A stretch of DNA of 64,000 nt from JAOZPE01 sp964601275 (lineage in GTDB: Bacteria; Krumholzibacteriota; Krumholzibacteriia; JAJRXK01): contig CAZRMV010000010.1 of the NCBI GenBank assembly GCA_964601275.1, positions 84,666-148,665 of the forward strand, written 5' to 3'. Both the position numbers and the translations under genes were made by a program. The notes under the pieces are model-generated. The model searched no databases. It worked only from the letters and a program-made list of their open reading frames with translations, and had not been told where the DNA came from. Each line of letters starts with the position of its first letter. The first letter of the stretch is position 1. Of this stretch, positions 44,501-53,106 are shown one piece after another.

Positions 44501-46550
44501 CGACGACGGTGGCGGACTCTATGCCTACAACTGGTCTTCTCCGACAGTACGGAACTGCCGTTTCGTCGGAAACACCGCGGTCGACCGGGGTGGTGGGGCC
44601 GTCTTCAGCGTGAACTCCTTTCCCGTGGTCGAGAACTGCACCTTCCAGTCGAACCAGGCGGTGAATGGTGGCGGTTTGATCTTCGTGTACGCCTACGGCC
44701 CGGTCACCAATTGCGTGTTCCAGAGCAATACCGGGGACTATGGTGGCGCGGTCCAGTGCTATGGGAACGCCCATGCGGACTTCATCGACTGCACTATGAA
44801 CGACAATGCGGCGGCCCAGGGAGCCTGTGTCTACATGCGGGCGAATTCCTCGCCGACCTTCCAGTCATGTATCCTCGCGTTCGGCCGCAACGGTGCGGCA
44901 TTCGACCGCTACGCGGCCGACTGCAACCCCGTTCTCAGCTGCACCGATGTCCATGGGAACGCCCTGGGCGATTGGGGGCCGATCATCTCCTCCCAACTGG
45001 GGGTCAACGGGAATTTCAACGCCGATCCCCTGTTCTGTGACCGCGTAGGCGGCAACCTCACTCTCCGGGGCGACTCGCCCTGCGCCGCGGTGAACAATGT
45101 CGGATGCGGCCAGGTCGGCGCGTTGGGGGTCGGGTGCAGCGGAAAGTGGCTGGTTCGGCCGGATGGAACCGGCGACTTCGCCACCATCCAGGAGGCGATC
45201 GACGCCGCGGTGGCGGGAGAAACGGTGGTGCTCGCCGACGGGGTCTTCACCGGCACGGGGAACCGTGACATCGACTTCCGGGGGAAGGAGATCACCGTTC
45301 GTTCCCAGAGCGGGGATTCGACCCAGTGCATCATCGACTGCCAGGCCAGCGCCACCGATTCGCATCGGGGCTTCGTCATGATCAGCGGGGAGACCAACAA
45401 TTCGGTCCTGGAGAGAGTCACCATCCGCAACGCCTACCGGACCTACGGAGCGGCGATGCGGATCGACAACGCTTCCCCCGTGATCCGGGGGGTGATCTTC
45501 AGCGGATGCCAAGGAGGCAATGGCGGAGGCATCCTCATGGGCAATGGCGCCGCTCCGATCATCGAGGACTGCATTTTCGAGAACAACGTCGTCAGCGACG
45601 CCGGCGGAGGCATCTACGTGAACGCGAGTTTCCCCCAGATCTCCCGTTGCGTCTTCCGGGGCAACAGCGCCACCTGGGGGGGAGGAGCGGTCTACCATCA
45701 GCATGCGGCGCCGAATTTCGCCGATTGCCACTTCGAGAACAACAGTTCCGAGCACTGGGGAGGGGCGGTCCACAACCGGTATTCCGAGAGCGCGCCCCAC
45801 TTCAACAACTGCCTGTTCACCGGGAATACGGCTCCCCAGGGAGGAGCGGTCTACGGGCGGGATGGAAGCTATCCCTCGTTCACGGCCTGCACCTTCAGCG
45901 GCAACTCTTCGGCGGACGGTTCCGCCTTCCACCTGCGGTCCGCGTCCGGAGTCTCGATCATCCGCTCGATCCTGGCCTTCGCCCCTGAGGGCGCGGCATT
46001 GACCAGCGACGGGACGGCGACGGTGCAGATCTATTGCTCAGACGTCTACGGCAACGCCGGAGGCGACTGGATCGGGGATCTCGGGGGGCAGTTGGGCAGC
46101 AACAACAACTTCTCGTTGAACCCGTCGTTCTGCGACCAGTACGCCGGCGATTTCACCCTGGCCAGCAACTCACCCTGTCTTCCGGTCCACAACCCGTGCA
46201 ATCTGCAGGTGGGGGCCTTCGGCCAGGGTTGTGTCGCAACCGAGGTGCCGGAGACCCCCCGGCGCGTTCCGAGCGAGCTCGTGCTCGAGCCGAACGTCCC
46301 CAACCCCTTCAATCCACGGACGACGATCTTCTTCTCGGTTCCGGACGAGGGGGACGTGAAGGTGTCGATCTACGGGATCGACGGCCGCCGAATCACCACT
46401 CTGCTGACCGGGGTCGTGGGACCGGGCCGCCACCAGGTGGTGTGGACCGGGACCGACGATCAAGGTCGGCAGGTCGCTTCGGGAGTCTACCTGGTGCGGG
46501 TCGAAGCAAAGGGGGAGTCCAGGGTGCGCAAGCTCGCCCTGGTCCGGTGA
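41511..46550 (+). CDS. Giant exported CARDB / parallel beta-helix protein with FlgD-like C-terminus
   Basis: A 1679-residue secreted protein. Signal peptide (LSFVLFLVVNAPGAHA), then an N-terminal beta domain, three CARDB-like domains near residues 256, 364 and 470 (DLVVTSILPVTATQGTVV; DLVITRVMPDTAVP; NLVIDSISPTTVYG), three long right-handed beta-helix segments starting near 580, 850 and 1213, each opening with a DGxGxYxTIQxAIDxA motif, and a C-terminal NPFNPRTTIFFSV...SGVYLVR module. The repeats share text such as NPLFCDxxxNxYTLASNSPC, so they arose by duplication. It is likely a surface polysaccharide-binding or adhesion protein; no catalytic residues are evident. It starts 99 bases after the CHAT gene. 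Confidence 0.85.
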   Translation: MSRTRHALWILSFVLFLVVNAPGAHAQQLSPEYCVANTVLPWGYQAWQSQRTWMGIAVSPQNPAQSVYLEVLQGNSFADTTAYSPPVVSTYSNGTNFLLKDFATASDQWTLAKAWNPGLGNLGHTVEWDPGQGALVAGTAPTYNYGGLAGGCGMIRVFKVALTAGETYHFHLTSTQTNDDVRMGLFWSGSLPDGWVTRSDALFERPADPSGSTAYESFTATHTGNHALVVFVNDLTAAGGQYTVSFEPYTAPPNQPDLVVTSILPVTATQGTVVTATIQVANQGTADAAACVTEVTLDGSVTCATITTPALAAGTSTSIQCVLGTPALGAHTIGATVDPTNVVNEADETNNFHSNTLNILSPSLPDLVITRVMPDTAVPNQPVWVSVVVYNNGSLDAPACTTLYSVDNGAVTVSIATPAIPAGGNTIVSDFLPALSEGTHAVVATVDNGNVVTEANESNNSLAHTIVAQGPNLVIDSISPTTVYGNAAPNFQIVVKNTGTVDTGDTYTRLQVDGADECTSIATGPVPAGGTLTVTCPGSTLTPGTHTVTAIADVSRRELESDETDNTLTVTVEMIPTSTVVYADGSGYYATIQEAIDAMPAGGEILLVGGTVYSGPGNRDLDFGGKDLSIVAAFGGGATIDCGGDPAQAHRAFNFHSGETNAARVQGLIIINGWYEYGAGGGILITDAEPTIQDCLIRNCTADVGGALAFSSSASYYHPQIVGCTIVGNHGNTLAAAVYLEKNSAPVFTRCLITGNSSYYGPVSCDPYLGTPQPVFTCSDIWGNNGGDWTDCISGQLGVDNNFSQDPLFCDPANNVYTLASNSPCSSTVNGTCSRIGAYDAACGPLGGTIRHVKADGSGEYLTIQHAINNSVDGDIIELADGVYVGTGNTDVNTLGLKIVIRSASGDSSACRIDAQNAHRGFVFDHGETPETTIQGIGVVNGSNANGAAIYCQGSSPTLLNLYLSGNNASGDGGGLYCTGYASPVVENCFFENNTAVDDGGGLYAYNWSSPTVRNCRFVGNTAVDRGGGAVFSVNSFPVVENCTFQSNQAVNGGGLIFVYAYGPVTNCVFQSNTGDYGGAVQCYGNAHADFIDCTMNDNAAAQGACVYMRANSSPTFQSCILAFGRNGAAFDRYAADCNPVLSCTDVHGNALGDWGPIISSQLGVNGNFNADPLFCDRVGGNLTLRGDSPCAAVNNVGCGQVGALGVGCSGKWLVRPDGTGDFATIQEAIDAAVAGETVVLADGVFTGTGNRDIDFRGKEITVRSQSGDSTQCIIDCQASATDSHRGFVMISGETNNSVLERVTIRNAYRTYGAAMRIDNASPVIRGVIFSGCQGGNGGGILMGNGAAPIIEDCIFENNVVSDAGGGIYVNASFPQISRCVFRGNSATWGGGAVYHQHAAPNFADCHFENNSSEHWGGAVHNRYSESAPHFNNCLFTGNTAPQGGAVYGRDGSYPSFTACTFSGNSSADGSAFHLRSASGVSIIRSILAFAPEGAALTSDGTATVQIYCSDVYGNAGGDWIGDLGGQLGSNNNFSLNPSFCDQYAGDFTLASNSPCLPVHNPCNLQVGAFGQGCVATEVPETPRRVPSELVLEPNVPNPFNPRTTIFFSVPDEGDVKVSIYGIDGRRITTLLTGVVGPGRHQVVWTGTDDQGRQVASGVYLVRVEAKGESRVRKLALVR

Positions 46551-46587
46551 GTCGGGTCGAACCGGCTGCCGAACCGCGATGCCTTGT

Positions 46588-46615
46588 CGAGCCCCGGGCG
46601 CATGCCCGGGGCTCG
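46588..46615. terminator. Strong hairpin between convergent genes
   Basis: A perfect 12-bp palindromic stem, CGAGCCCCGGGC/GCCCGGGGCTCG, around the loop GCAT, midway between the ends of the giant CARDB gene and hflC. No T run follows on either strand, so it may stabilise or terminate transcripts in both directions. Confidence 0.6.
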
Positions 46616-46686
46616 AGCAATCCAACGAGCATCGTTCCACATTTGACAGTCACCGGTGGCCGGGAAGGTCTTGACGGGGGTGGCCG

Positions 46687-47622
46687 TCACTTTCCTTCCA
46701 CGTTCTTGAGATACCGGTAGAAATCACCCTCGGTCGAAAGCAACAGGAGGGTCTGGGCGTCGATGGTGTTCTCGTAGCTCTTCATCGTCTGCAGGAACTC
46801 GAAGAAGCTGCGGGATTCATCGGAACGATCATAGGCCCTCGCGTAGATCGTGGTGGCCTCGGCGTCGGCCCGGCCCTTGATCTCCTGGGCCTTGCGGTAG
46901 GCCTCCGATCGGATCCGCAGCAGCTCACGGTCCTTCTCTCCGCGGATGCGGGACGCTTCTCCTTCGCCTTCACTGCGGAAGCGGTCCGCAATACGTTTCC
47001 GCTCGGCGATCATCCTCTCGTAGACCTTCTTCTGGACCTGTTCGACGTAATTGATGCGCTTGAATTCGACGTCGAGGATCTCGATGCCCAGGTCCTGGGT
47101 TCGCGACCGGGCGTTCTTGAGCACCTCGTTGCGCACGGTATCGCGCCCGTAGGTGATCGGCGCCAAACGATTCTGGTCCTCCGGAAGGGTGTTCCCCTCG
47201 TTGGGAGTCCGATTGGTGCTGCGAACGACTTCGACCAGGTCGTACTTGGCGATGGCGTTGCGGGTCTCGCCGTCGAGGATGTCATCGAGCCGGGTCTGTG
47301 CACCCCGCTCATCGCGGAGACGTTGGAAGTAGAGGAGTGGATCGGTGATGCGCCACCGCGCGTAGGTATCCACCCAGATGAATCGCTTGTCCTTGGTGGG
47401 GAGCTGGTTCGCATCGCCGTCCCACTCGAGGAAACGTTTCTCGAAGCGGTGGACCTTCTGGATGAAGGGAATCTTCAACTTGAGTCCGGGGGTGTTGATC
47501 GGGTCACCGACCGGCTTGCCGAACTGGGTGATGATCACCTGTTCGTACTCCCTGACCGTGTAGAACGGGTTGGCGATGGTCAGAACGATGATGGCGGCGA
47601 TCAAGATGATGATGGGGCGCAT
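46687..47622 (-). CDS. hflC: HflC, membrane protease modulator
   Basis: A 311-residue band-7/prohibitin-family protein: one N-terminal helix (IIILIAAIIVLTIANPFY), a band-7 domain (VREYEQVIITQFGKPVGDP; GLKLKIPFIQKVHRFEKRF) and a long coiled coil (MIAERKRIADRFRSEGEGEA; RSEAYRKAQEIKGRADAEA). With HflK it forms the cage around FtsH that restrains its proteolysis. AAGGAGG lies upstream; GTG at 47625 or ATG at 47622 are both possible, and I took ATG. It overlaps the hflK stop. Confidence 0.93.
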   Translation of the reverse strand: MRPIIILIAAIIVLTIANPFYTVREYEQVIITQFGKPVGDPINTPGLKLKIPFIQKVHRFEKRFLEWDGDANQLPTKDKRFIWVDTYARWRITDPLLYFQRLRDERGAQTRLDDILDGETRNAIAKYDLVEVVRSTNRTPNEGNTLPEDQNRLAPITYGRDTVRNEVLKNARSRTQDLGIEILDVEFKRINYVEQVQKKVYERMIAERKRIADRFRSEGEGEASRIRGEKDRELLRIRSEAYRKAQEIKGRADAEATTIYARAYDRSDESRSFFEFLQTMKSYENTIDAQTLLLLSTEGDFYRYLKNVEGK

Positions 47623-48635
47623 CACCGACCACCTCCTTTCGTGTCGGCCGGGCTCGGGGCGCCGGCCCCTTGCAGGTTCAGGAGAGGAAGGATGCCCTCG
47701 ATCGCGTCATCGATCACGATCTTGCGTTCCACCTTGGGCAGGACCCGGTTCATGGTCTCCAGGTAGATGCGCCGACGCGTGACGTCGGGAGCCTTCCGGT
47801 ATTCCTCGAAGAGGGAAGTGAAACGGGAGGCGTCACCCTGGGCCCGGTTCACCCGGTCGAGAGCGTAACCCTCGGCTTCCTGGATCGTCTGCTGGGCCTC
47901 GCCCTTGGCGCGTGGAATGACCTTGTTGTATTCGCTCTGAGCGACGTTGATCAACCGCTCCCGCTCCTGCTGGGCCTGGTTGACCTCGTTGAAGGACGAC
48001 TTGACCGGATCGGGCGGATTGACGTCCTGCAAGACGACCTGTTCGATCTTGATGCCGGTTTCGTACTGGTTGCACAGTTCCTGGAGCCGTTTGTCCACTT
48101 CCGAAGCCACTTCGGCACGACCCACCGTCAGCACTTCATTGACCAGGCGGTCGCCGATGACGCTGCGCATCACCGCCTCACTCATGTCGCGCAGGGTTTC
48201 GTCGACATTGCGGACGCGGAAAAGATACTTGTAGGGTTCGACGATGCGGTACTGGATGACCCATTCCACAACGGCCGCGTTGAGATCGCCGGTGAGCATG
48301 TTCGATTCGCCGGCGTAACCGCGCGTGGTGAACTGGCTCTTGACCCCGGCGCTGAGAGTGCGAAAGCCGAATTCAGCCTTCAATTGACGCTGGATCGGCA
48401 CCTTCAGGGCGGTCTCCACCCCGAAAGGAATCTTGAAGTGGAGACCCGGATCGGCGGTGCGGACGTACTTGCCGAAGCGCAGGACCAAGGCCACCTCTTC
48501 CGGATCGACGGTATAGAAACTCGTGGAGAAGAAGATCAGGGCGAGCAGGATGACCACGATGGTGCGGAAGATGTTGCCCGTGATGGGATTGCGGGGCATC
48601 CGGCTCCGGATTTCCTCGAAGACCTCATCGGTCAT
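47622..48635 (-). CDS. hflK: HflK, membrane protease modulator
   Basis: A 337-residue partner of HflC. It has a helix (IFRTIVVILLALIFFSTSFY), the band-7 start TVDPEEVALVLRFGKYVRTADPGLHFKIPF, and the diagnostic block NMLTGDLNAAVVEWVIQYRI, then a coiled coil and a Gly/Pro tail (APSPADTKGGGR). I chose ATG at 48635, with GGAG upstream; the frame continues 20 residues further but those look untranslated. ftsH is not in the window. Its 5' end lies about 100 bases from an insertion sequence. Confidence 0.93.
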   Translation of the reverse strand: MTDEVFEEIRSRMPRNPITGNIFRTIVVILLALIFFSTSFYTVDPEEVALVLRFGKYVRTADPGLHFKIPFGVETALKVPIQRQLKAEFGFRTLSAGVKSQFTTRGYAGESNMLTGDLNAAVVEWVIQYRIVEPYKYLFRVRNVDETLRDMSEAVMRSVIGDRLVNEVLTVGRAEVASEVDKRLQELCNQYETGIKIEQVVLQDVNPPDPVKSSFNEVNQAQQERERLINVAQSEYNKVIPRAKGEAQQTIQEAEGYALDRVNRAQGDASRFTSLFEEYRKAPDVTRRRIYLETMNRVLPKVERKIVIDDAIEGILPLLNLQGAGAPSPADTKGGGR

Positions 48636-48738
48636 GGCGGATTCTCCTTCGAAGCGGTGAGACTCCCCGGGATCTCTTCCTGAGGGAGCGGGCACACGAT
48701 GAAGGATACAGACGGATCGCCAGAGGCGACACCGTAAA

Positions 48739-48764
48739 GGTTGTGCCTCGAAGAATGTGCATGG
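48739..48764 (+). repeat. IS left terminal inverted repeat
   Basis: 26 bp, perfectly complementary to 50088-50113. It is the end beyond the transposase stop codon. Confidence 0.9.
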
Positions 48765-48957
48765 ATGCGGAGTGGGCCGAACGGGCTCTCCGGTGTCTGG
48801 TATCTGGTGTCCGGGAGGCTCTTCAGGGGGATGGGGAGGGGCTAATCCGGCGGTTTCAGGCGAGAACGGGGGGGAGGTGGAGAGCCTCCGTGGTGGTTGG
48901 CCCTCGTCGCCTTCGATGCTGCGGCACCCCGGTGGTTTTTCCGGGGAAAGGAGCGTC

Positions 48958-50061
48958 TCAGAAGGCGTAGCGGAGGTCGTGGGTGCGGTTGTGGGGGATC
49001 TCGCGGGTGAAGACCCGCCGGTGGTAGTAGAGCTTCCAGCGCTCGGGCAGGCGGATCCGGGTGGGGAAGAGTCTCTTGTGGAGGATCCGGGAGAGGGGGA
49101 GGCGCTCCTGGCAGATGCCCTTGAGCATGGCGGCGGTGACCCCGGGTTTCTTCTCGCGTCTCCATTTCATGTAGTTGCGCCAGACCAGCAGGATGGAGAG
49201 GCGTTCGGCGCTGCCCTGTCGTCGTTTGCTGAAGGCGATGGTCTCGCGTTTGTGGTTGGCCTGGCTGTGGCGGATGAGCAGGTCGAGCTCGTTGACCACG
49301 AAGAGGGGATTCTGGGGATTGCGGGGTCTTCTGGAGTGGGTGACCTCGTGGCGGACGGGACAGGGGACGGTCCGCAGGGCCGCGGGGTAGCTGCGGTGCT
49401 CGTCGCTGCGGACGAGGGCCCGGGAAGCCTTCTGGAGGCAGACCCGCAGGAGCTCTCCCATGTCCTTGCGGATGGCCTGGGGATCGGGCCGTCCCACCTT
49501 CTCCTCGATCTGCTTCCGCCGCTTCTTCTGGTAGGAGGTCATCCTTCCCTTGCGCCGCAGCTCGCTGTCGGTGTGGTAGAGCCAGAAGCCGGTCTCCGCC
49601 TCGACCGCCAGGTGGTGGTGGATGGGGTGGTACTGGCTGTATTCGAAGCTCTCGAAGCCGTCGACGACGAGGGGTCCTTCGGGGGGCCTGCCCTTCCACC
49701 GATCCAGATGGAAGAGCATGCAGTGGCGCCCCAGGCGGGCGATGAGGCGGTGGACCGTCTCGGGACTGCAGCCGAGATCCCGGGCGATCTGGCGGGCGCA
49801 CATGCAGCCGACCAGGCGCATGAAGACCTCCGGCAACCGTTCGGGGCACTTCAACCAGTAGTCCACCCGGAAGGTCTGGGAGGAAAAGGTGCGTCCGCAG
49901 GTGAGACACTCGTACCGCTGGATGGGACACCGGACACCTCGGCGGCGGTAGAAGCCCCGCTTGCGCCAGCGCCAGGAATCCTCGAACTGCTTGTGGTATC
50001 GACACTTCGGGTTGGGACAATGGGGAGGCGACCAACCACCGTGGCCTGCCCTGCTCTCCAT
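48958..50061 (-). CDS. IS transposase (DDE-like, zinc-ribbon N-terminus)
   Basis: A 367-residue transposase, complete within the IS. Cys15-x4-Cys20 and Cys52-x2-Cys55 form an N-terminal zinc ribbon (CPNPKC; CLTCGRTFS). A helix-turn-helix follows at about residues 88-112 (ARQIARDLGCSPETVHRLIARL). The likely catalytic acids are Asp134 (LVVDGFESFE), Asp220 (VRSDEHRSYP) and one of Glu259, 273 or 286, consistent with a DDE nuclease. I cannot assign an IS family with confidence. The basic C-terminus ends 194 bases from the left terminal repeat. Confidence 0.85.
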   Translation of the reverse strand: MESRAGHGGWSPPHCPNPKCRYHKQFEDSWRWRKRGFYRRRGVRCPIQRYECLTCGRTFSSQTFRVDYWLKCPERLPEVFMRLVGCMCARQIARDLGCSPETVHRLIARLGRHCMLFHLDRWKGRPPEGPLVVDGFESFEYSQYHPIHHHLAVEAETGFWLYHTDSELRRKGRMTSYQKKRRKQIEEKVGRPDPQAIRKDMGELLRVCLQKASRALVRSDEHRSYPAALRTVPCPVRHEVTHSRRPRNPQNPLFVVNELDLLIRHSQANHKRETIAFSKRRQGSAERLSILLVWRNYMKWRREKKPGVTAAMLKGICQERLPLSRILHKRLFPTRIRLPERWKLYYHRRVFTREIPHNRTHDLRYAF

Positions 50062-50087
50062 GACCCCAGCTCAACGCACTTCCCGTG

Positions 50088-50113
50088 CCATGCACATTCT
50101 TCGAGGCACAACC
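50088..50113 (-). repeat. IS right terminal inverted repeat
   Basis: 26 bp, the mirror of 48739-48764. It lies 26 bases before the transposase ATG. Confidence 0.9.
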
Positions 50114-50186
50114 CTTTGACCACCTCCGGATCGCCTGATAAGGTGGGAAACTGTCGACACAAGGTCCTCGTCTCCCCGGAAGCAAT

Positions 50187-51233
50187 ATGTTCGATGGTCC
50201 CGTCTTCGTGGTGGGCTCCGGCCGCAGTGGCACGACCCTGCTCTATCACATGTTGTTGTCCGCGGGGGGCTTCGTGATCTATCGGACCGAGGTCCAGATC
50301 TTCGAGACCCTCGCGCCCGCCTACGGAGGATTCCGGTCGCGCCGTATGCGGGAGGCCTTCCTGCGGGACTGGTTCGCCTCCGAGCATTTCCAGCGCAGTG
50401 GACTGCCGGCCGAGGAGATCGGCCCGCGCTTTCTCGAGGAATGTCGCTCGGCGGGGGACTTCCAGCGGATGCTCCTTTCCAGCATGGCCCGGATGCAGGG
50501 GGCGATCCGTTGGGCTGATTGCACTCCCATGAATCTGCTGCTCATGCCCGAGATCCGGCGGAGTTTCCCCGACGCCCGCTTCCTGCACATCCACCGCGAC
50601 GGGCGGGACGTGGCGCTCTCGCTCAGCCGGCTCCGGTGGATCCAGCCCATGCCCTGGGATCGGGATGACTGGACGATTCCCGCCGCGGTCCACTGGGAGT
50701 GGGTGCTGGAGAAGGGTCGTCGTCTCGGGAAGAAGATGGGAAAAGCCTACATGGAGGTCCGTTACGAAGACCTCGTCACCGAGCCGCGCTCCACTCTGCG
50801 GACCATCCAGGACTTCATCGATCACGATCTTGATTACGATCGGATCCAGAGCGTCGCTCTCGGGTCGGTGAGCCGTCCCAATACCGCCTTCGATCCGGGG
50901 AAGGATGGCGCAGGGCCGATCGGCCGATGGAAATCGGGGTATGACCGCGCGGCCCTGGGGAGGGTGGAAGCAATGATCGCGAAAGGCCTGGAGGCTTTCG
51001 ACTATCCGGTGTCGACCGCGGAGGCAACGCAACGGCGTTCGTGGTCGCAGGCGGCCTCCCGCCGGCTGTATCGAATCAGTTTCTCCACCCGGAAATTCCT
51101 GAAGATGCGCACGCCCCTGGGAAGATGGTCGAGTCCGAATCTTCCTCCCGCCGAACCCGACGCCGACCTCGAAGACAAGACCCTGCGTCCGGGCCGTCAC
51201 CTCGATTTCATACGGGAGATCGTTCGCGGCTGA
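50187..51233 (+). CDS. Sulfotransferase family protein
   Basis: A 348-residue PAPS-dependent sulfotransferase. The 5'-phosphosulfate-binding loop VVGSGRSGTTLLYHML is at residues 8-23 and the 3'-phosphate block FLHIHRDGRDVALSLSRL near 130-147, with AYMEVRYEDLVTEPRSTL after. It would sulfate a sugar, lipid or peptide hydroxyl. No Tat or Sec signal. It is the first gene after the IS and no sulfate-activation genes are visible; the acceptor cannot be told from sequence. Confidence 0.88.
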   Translation: MFDGPVFVVGSGRSGTTLLYHMLLSAGGFVIYRTEVQIFETLAPAYGGFRSRRMREAFLRDWFASEHFQRSGLPAEEIGPRFLEECRSAGDFQRMLLSSMARMQGAIRWADCTPMNLLLMPEIRRSFPDARFLHIHRDGRDVALSLSRLRWIQPMPWDRDDWTIPAAVHWEWVLEKGRRLGKKMGKAYMEVRYEDLVTEPRSTLRTIQDFIDHDLDYDRIQSVALGSVSRPNTAFDPGKDGAGPIGRWKSGYDRAALGRVEAMIAKGLEAFDYPVSTAEATQRRSWSQAASRRLYRISFSTRKFLKMRTPLGRWSSPNLPPAEPDADLEDKTLRPGRHLDFIREIVRG

Positions 51234-51384
51234 GGGTCGCGCCCCGCGGCGATACCATTGCGGGGATTCCCGGCCCGAAGCCCGGGCGGCCGAGCATCCT
51301 GGGCGCTCCGCGGCGGAGCGTCTCCGGGAAAGTGGCCCCTCCCTTGCAGTCTCCCGCGGGAACCCTCTCGAGGCGGGATGAGGA

Positions 51385-51549
51385 ATGCCTTTCCATCGGA
51401 CTCCGGAACAGTGGCAGGAGCGGATCGACCTCGCTCTGTTGGGTGAACTGGATCAGAAGACCATCCGCGATTGCGAAGAGGCCGAGATGAGGATGCGCGA
51501 GAGAATGCGCAAGCACGACGCCATCGTCGATCTGGTCTGCGGCCGCTGA
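51385..51549 (+). CDS. Small hypothetical protein
   Basis: A 54-residue frame starting ATG at 51385, with GGCGGGA six bases upstream. It is highly charged and helical (TPEQWQERIDLALLGELD; EEAEMRMRERMRKHDAIV), with two cysteines. It lies between the sulfotransferase and the Fe-S protein on the same strand. I recognise no family and rate it by codon regularity and ribosome-site spacing only. Confidence 0.4.
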   Translation: MPFHRTPEQWQERIDLALLGELDQKTIRDCEEAEMRMRERMRKHDAIVDLVCGR

Positions 51550-51700
51550 GTTCCTCGACGCGTTCTTGGGAGATGCCGGGGTCGGAACGCATCACGGCCG
51601 CCGACGGAAGGGTTGGCGCGGCCGGATCGGTGACCCACAGTGGACGAATCATCGATTCCGGGCAATGATCCTCTCTCTTGTTTTCGAGGGGAAGGGGTTC

Positions 51701-53062
51701 ATGTCGCCGCTTCTGGAACTCATGGGCGCCGCCGGCCTGCTCGTCCTGCTCGGCTTTTCCGTGGTCTCCTGGCGCGAAGGGGAACGCCGCGCCTGCGCGG
51801 TGTCGGTGGCTTTCGGCCTGGCGATCGGTACGCTCTACTTCCTCACCGCATCCTGGCTCGGCCCTGGTGGACGGAGCCTCGGGTGGGGACTCATCCTGTT
51901 TCCTCCCGTCGCGGGCGCCGTGCTGTGGTGGCCTCGTCCAGTCGGCCGCCGTCCTGAACGGGGGTTCCCCCGGCACCGGGTCGACGAACGGGATACGATG
52001 TTCTCACGCCGAGAACTGGTGCCGGGGACCTCGCGCTACGAGGAATTCTACCGGAACCACCCCGAACTGGAAGCGGTGGATGAGGTCTGGCGCTGCCGGC
52101 CGGGTCTGCTCGCCGCGGGAGCCCGTTACCACCATCGCCTGGCGTTCGCCGCGGCGGAGGCGAGCTTCGATACTGTCGATCGATTGCATGGCCTGGTCGA
52201 GGATCCGCGGGAAACCGGCTCTGTGCCGCCCGAGCACCCCGACGACCCGGAGAGTCTCACCCGCTTCCTGTTGGCCTGGACGCGGAAGCTGGGCGCGCTC
52301 GACTGCGGAGTGACCCGTCTGCAGGCGCAGCACCTGTATACGGTGGGCGGCCGGCGGGAGCGCTACGGCCGGACCATCCGTCCGCGGCATCCCTTCGCGA
52401 TGGCTTTCACCGTGGAGATGGATCACCGCATGATGCGCGCCGCTCCCGACGCCTCGACGGTGATGGAATCGGCGCAGCAGTATCTCTCGGCGGGAGCGAT
52501 CGCGGTGCAGGCGGCCCTGGCCCTGCGCCGGCTCGGCTATCGCGCGCGGGCGCATATCGACGCCAATTACGAACTCATCTGTCCCCTGGTGGCCCGGGAC
52601 GCGGGCCTGGGAGAGATCGGGCGCATGGGACTGCTCATGACGCCGAGGCTGGGCCCCCGGGTGCGCATCGGCGTGGTGACCACCGACGCGCCCCTCATCG
52701 AGAGCGCCCCAAGGGAAGACCCCACGGTCGAGGAGTTCTGCCGCATCTGCCGTAAGTGCGCGGCGGTTTGCCCGTCGCAGGCGATTCCGTGGGACGACGC
52801 CCGGGAGGACGATGGGGTGCGGCGGTGGAGGATCGATCCGGCCGCCTGCTTTTCCTATTGGTGCGCTTCGGGCACCGATTGCGGTCGTTGCGTGATCGCC
52901 TGTCCCTTCGCGCATCCCGACCATCCCTATCACAATCTCGTGCGCCGGGGGATCCGCCGTTCTCCTCTGTTCCGCCACCTTGCCCTGAAGATGGACGATC
53001 TCTTCTATGGGAGGAAACCGCGTCGCGGCCGGTTGCCATCATGGCTCGGCCCTCTATCCTGA
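51701..53062 (+). CDS. Reductive-dehalogenase-like Fe-S membrane protein
   Basis: A 453-residue protein. Three N-terminal helices (LMGAAGLLVLLGFSVVSW; VSVAFGLAIGTLYFLTASWL; LGWGLILFPPVAGAVLWW) precede a soluble domain with blocks of the RdhA-type corrinoid family: RARAHIDANYELICPLVAR, GLGEIGRMGLLMTPRLGPRVRIG. Two [4Fe-4S] sites close it: CRICRKCAAVCPSQAIPW and CGRCVIACPF. There is no Tat signal, unlike respiratory dehalogenases, and the helices are N-terminal, so it may be a membrane-bound relative with another substrate. ATG at 51701 has GGGGAAGGGG just upstream; ATG at 51665 is an alternative. Confidence 0.75.
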   Translation: MSPLLELMGAAGLLVLLGFSVVSWREGERRACAVSVAFGLAIGTLYFLTASWLGPGGRSLGWGLILFPPVAGAVLWWPRPVGRRPERGFPRHRVDERDTMFSRRELVPGTSRYEEFYRNHPELEAVDEVWRCRPGLLAAGARYHHRLAFAAAEASFDTVDRLHGLVEDPRETGSVPPEHPDDPESLTRFLLAWTRKLGALDCGVTRLQAQHLYTVGGRRERYGRTIRPRHPFAMAFTVEMDHRMMRAAPDASTVMESAQQYLSAGAIAVQAALALRRLGYRARAHIDANYELICPLVARDAGLGEIGRMGLLMTPRLGPRVRIGVVTTDAPLIESAPREDPTVEEFCRICRKCAAVCPSQAIPWDDAREDDGVRRWRIDPAACFSYWCASGTDCGRCVIACPFAHPDHPYHNLVRRGIRRSPLFRHLALKMDDLFYGRKPRRGRLPSWLGPLS

Positions 53063-53106
53063 ATCCGGCGGCTGGTGGGTCCGCCGACCGACCCGGGAGG
53101 GTTCCA

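Larger units (their letters stand above)
48739..50113 (-). mobile_element. Intact insertion sequence with one transposase
   Basis: A 1375-bp element bounded by perfect 26-bp inverted repeats: GGTTGTGCCTCGAAGAATGT begins the left one at 48739-48764 and the mirror copy ends at 50113. It holds a single transposase gene on the minus strand and about 190 non-coding bases at the left end. I could not find matching target-site duplications in the flanks (CCGTAAA on the left, CTTTGAC on the right), so it may leave none or have altered flanks. A further solitary end lies at 28225. It separates hflK from the sulfotransferase gene. Confidence 0.85.

Noticed and set aside
48720..50125. Target-site duplication around the IS
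   Set aside because: The flanking bases CCGTAAA and CTTTGAC do not match as direct repeats; the similarity seen is inverted and only continues the terminal repeat by two bases.
51701..53062. Calling this gene epoxyqueuosine reductase (QueG)
   Set aside because: The N-terminal membrane helices and the GRMGLLMTPRLGPR-type block fit RdhA-like proteins better than QueG.
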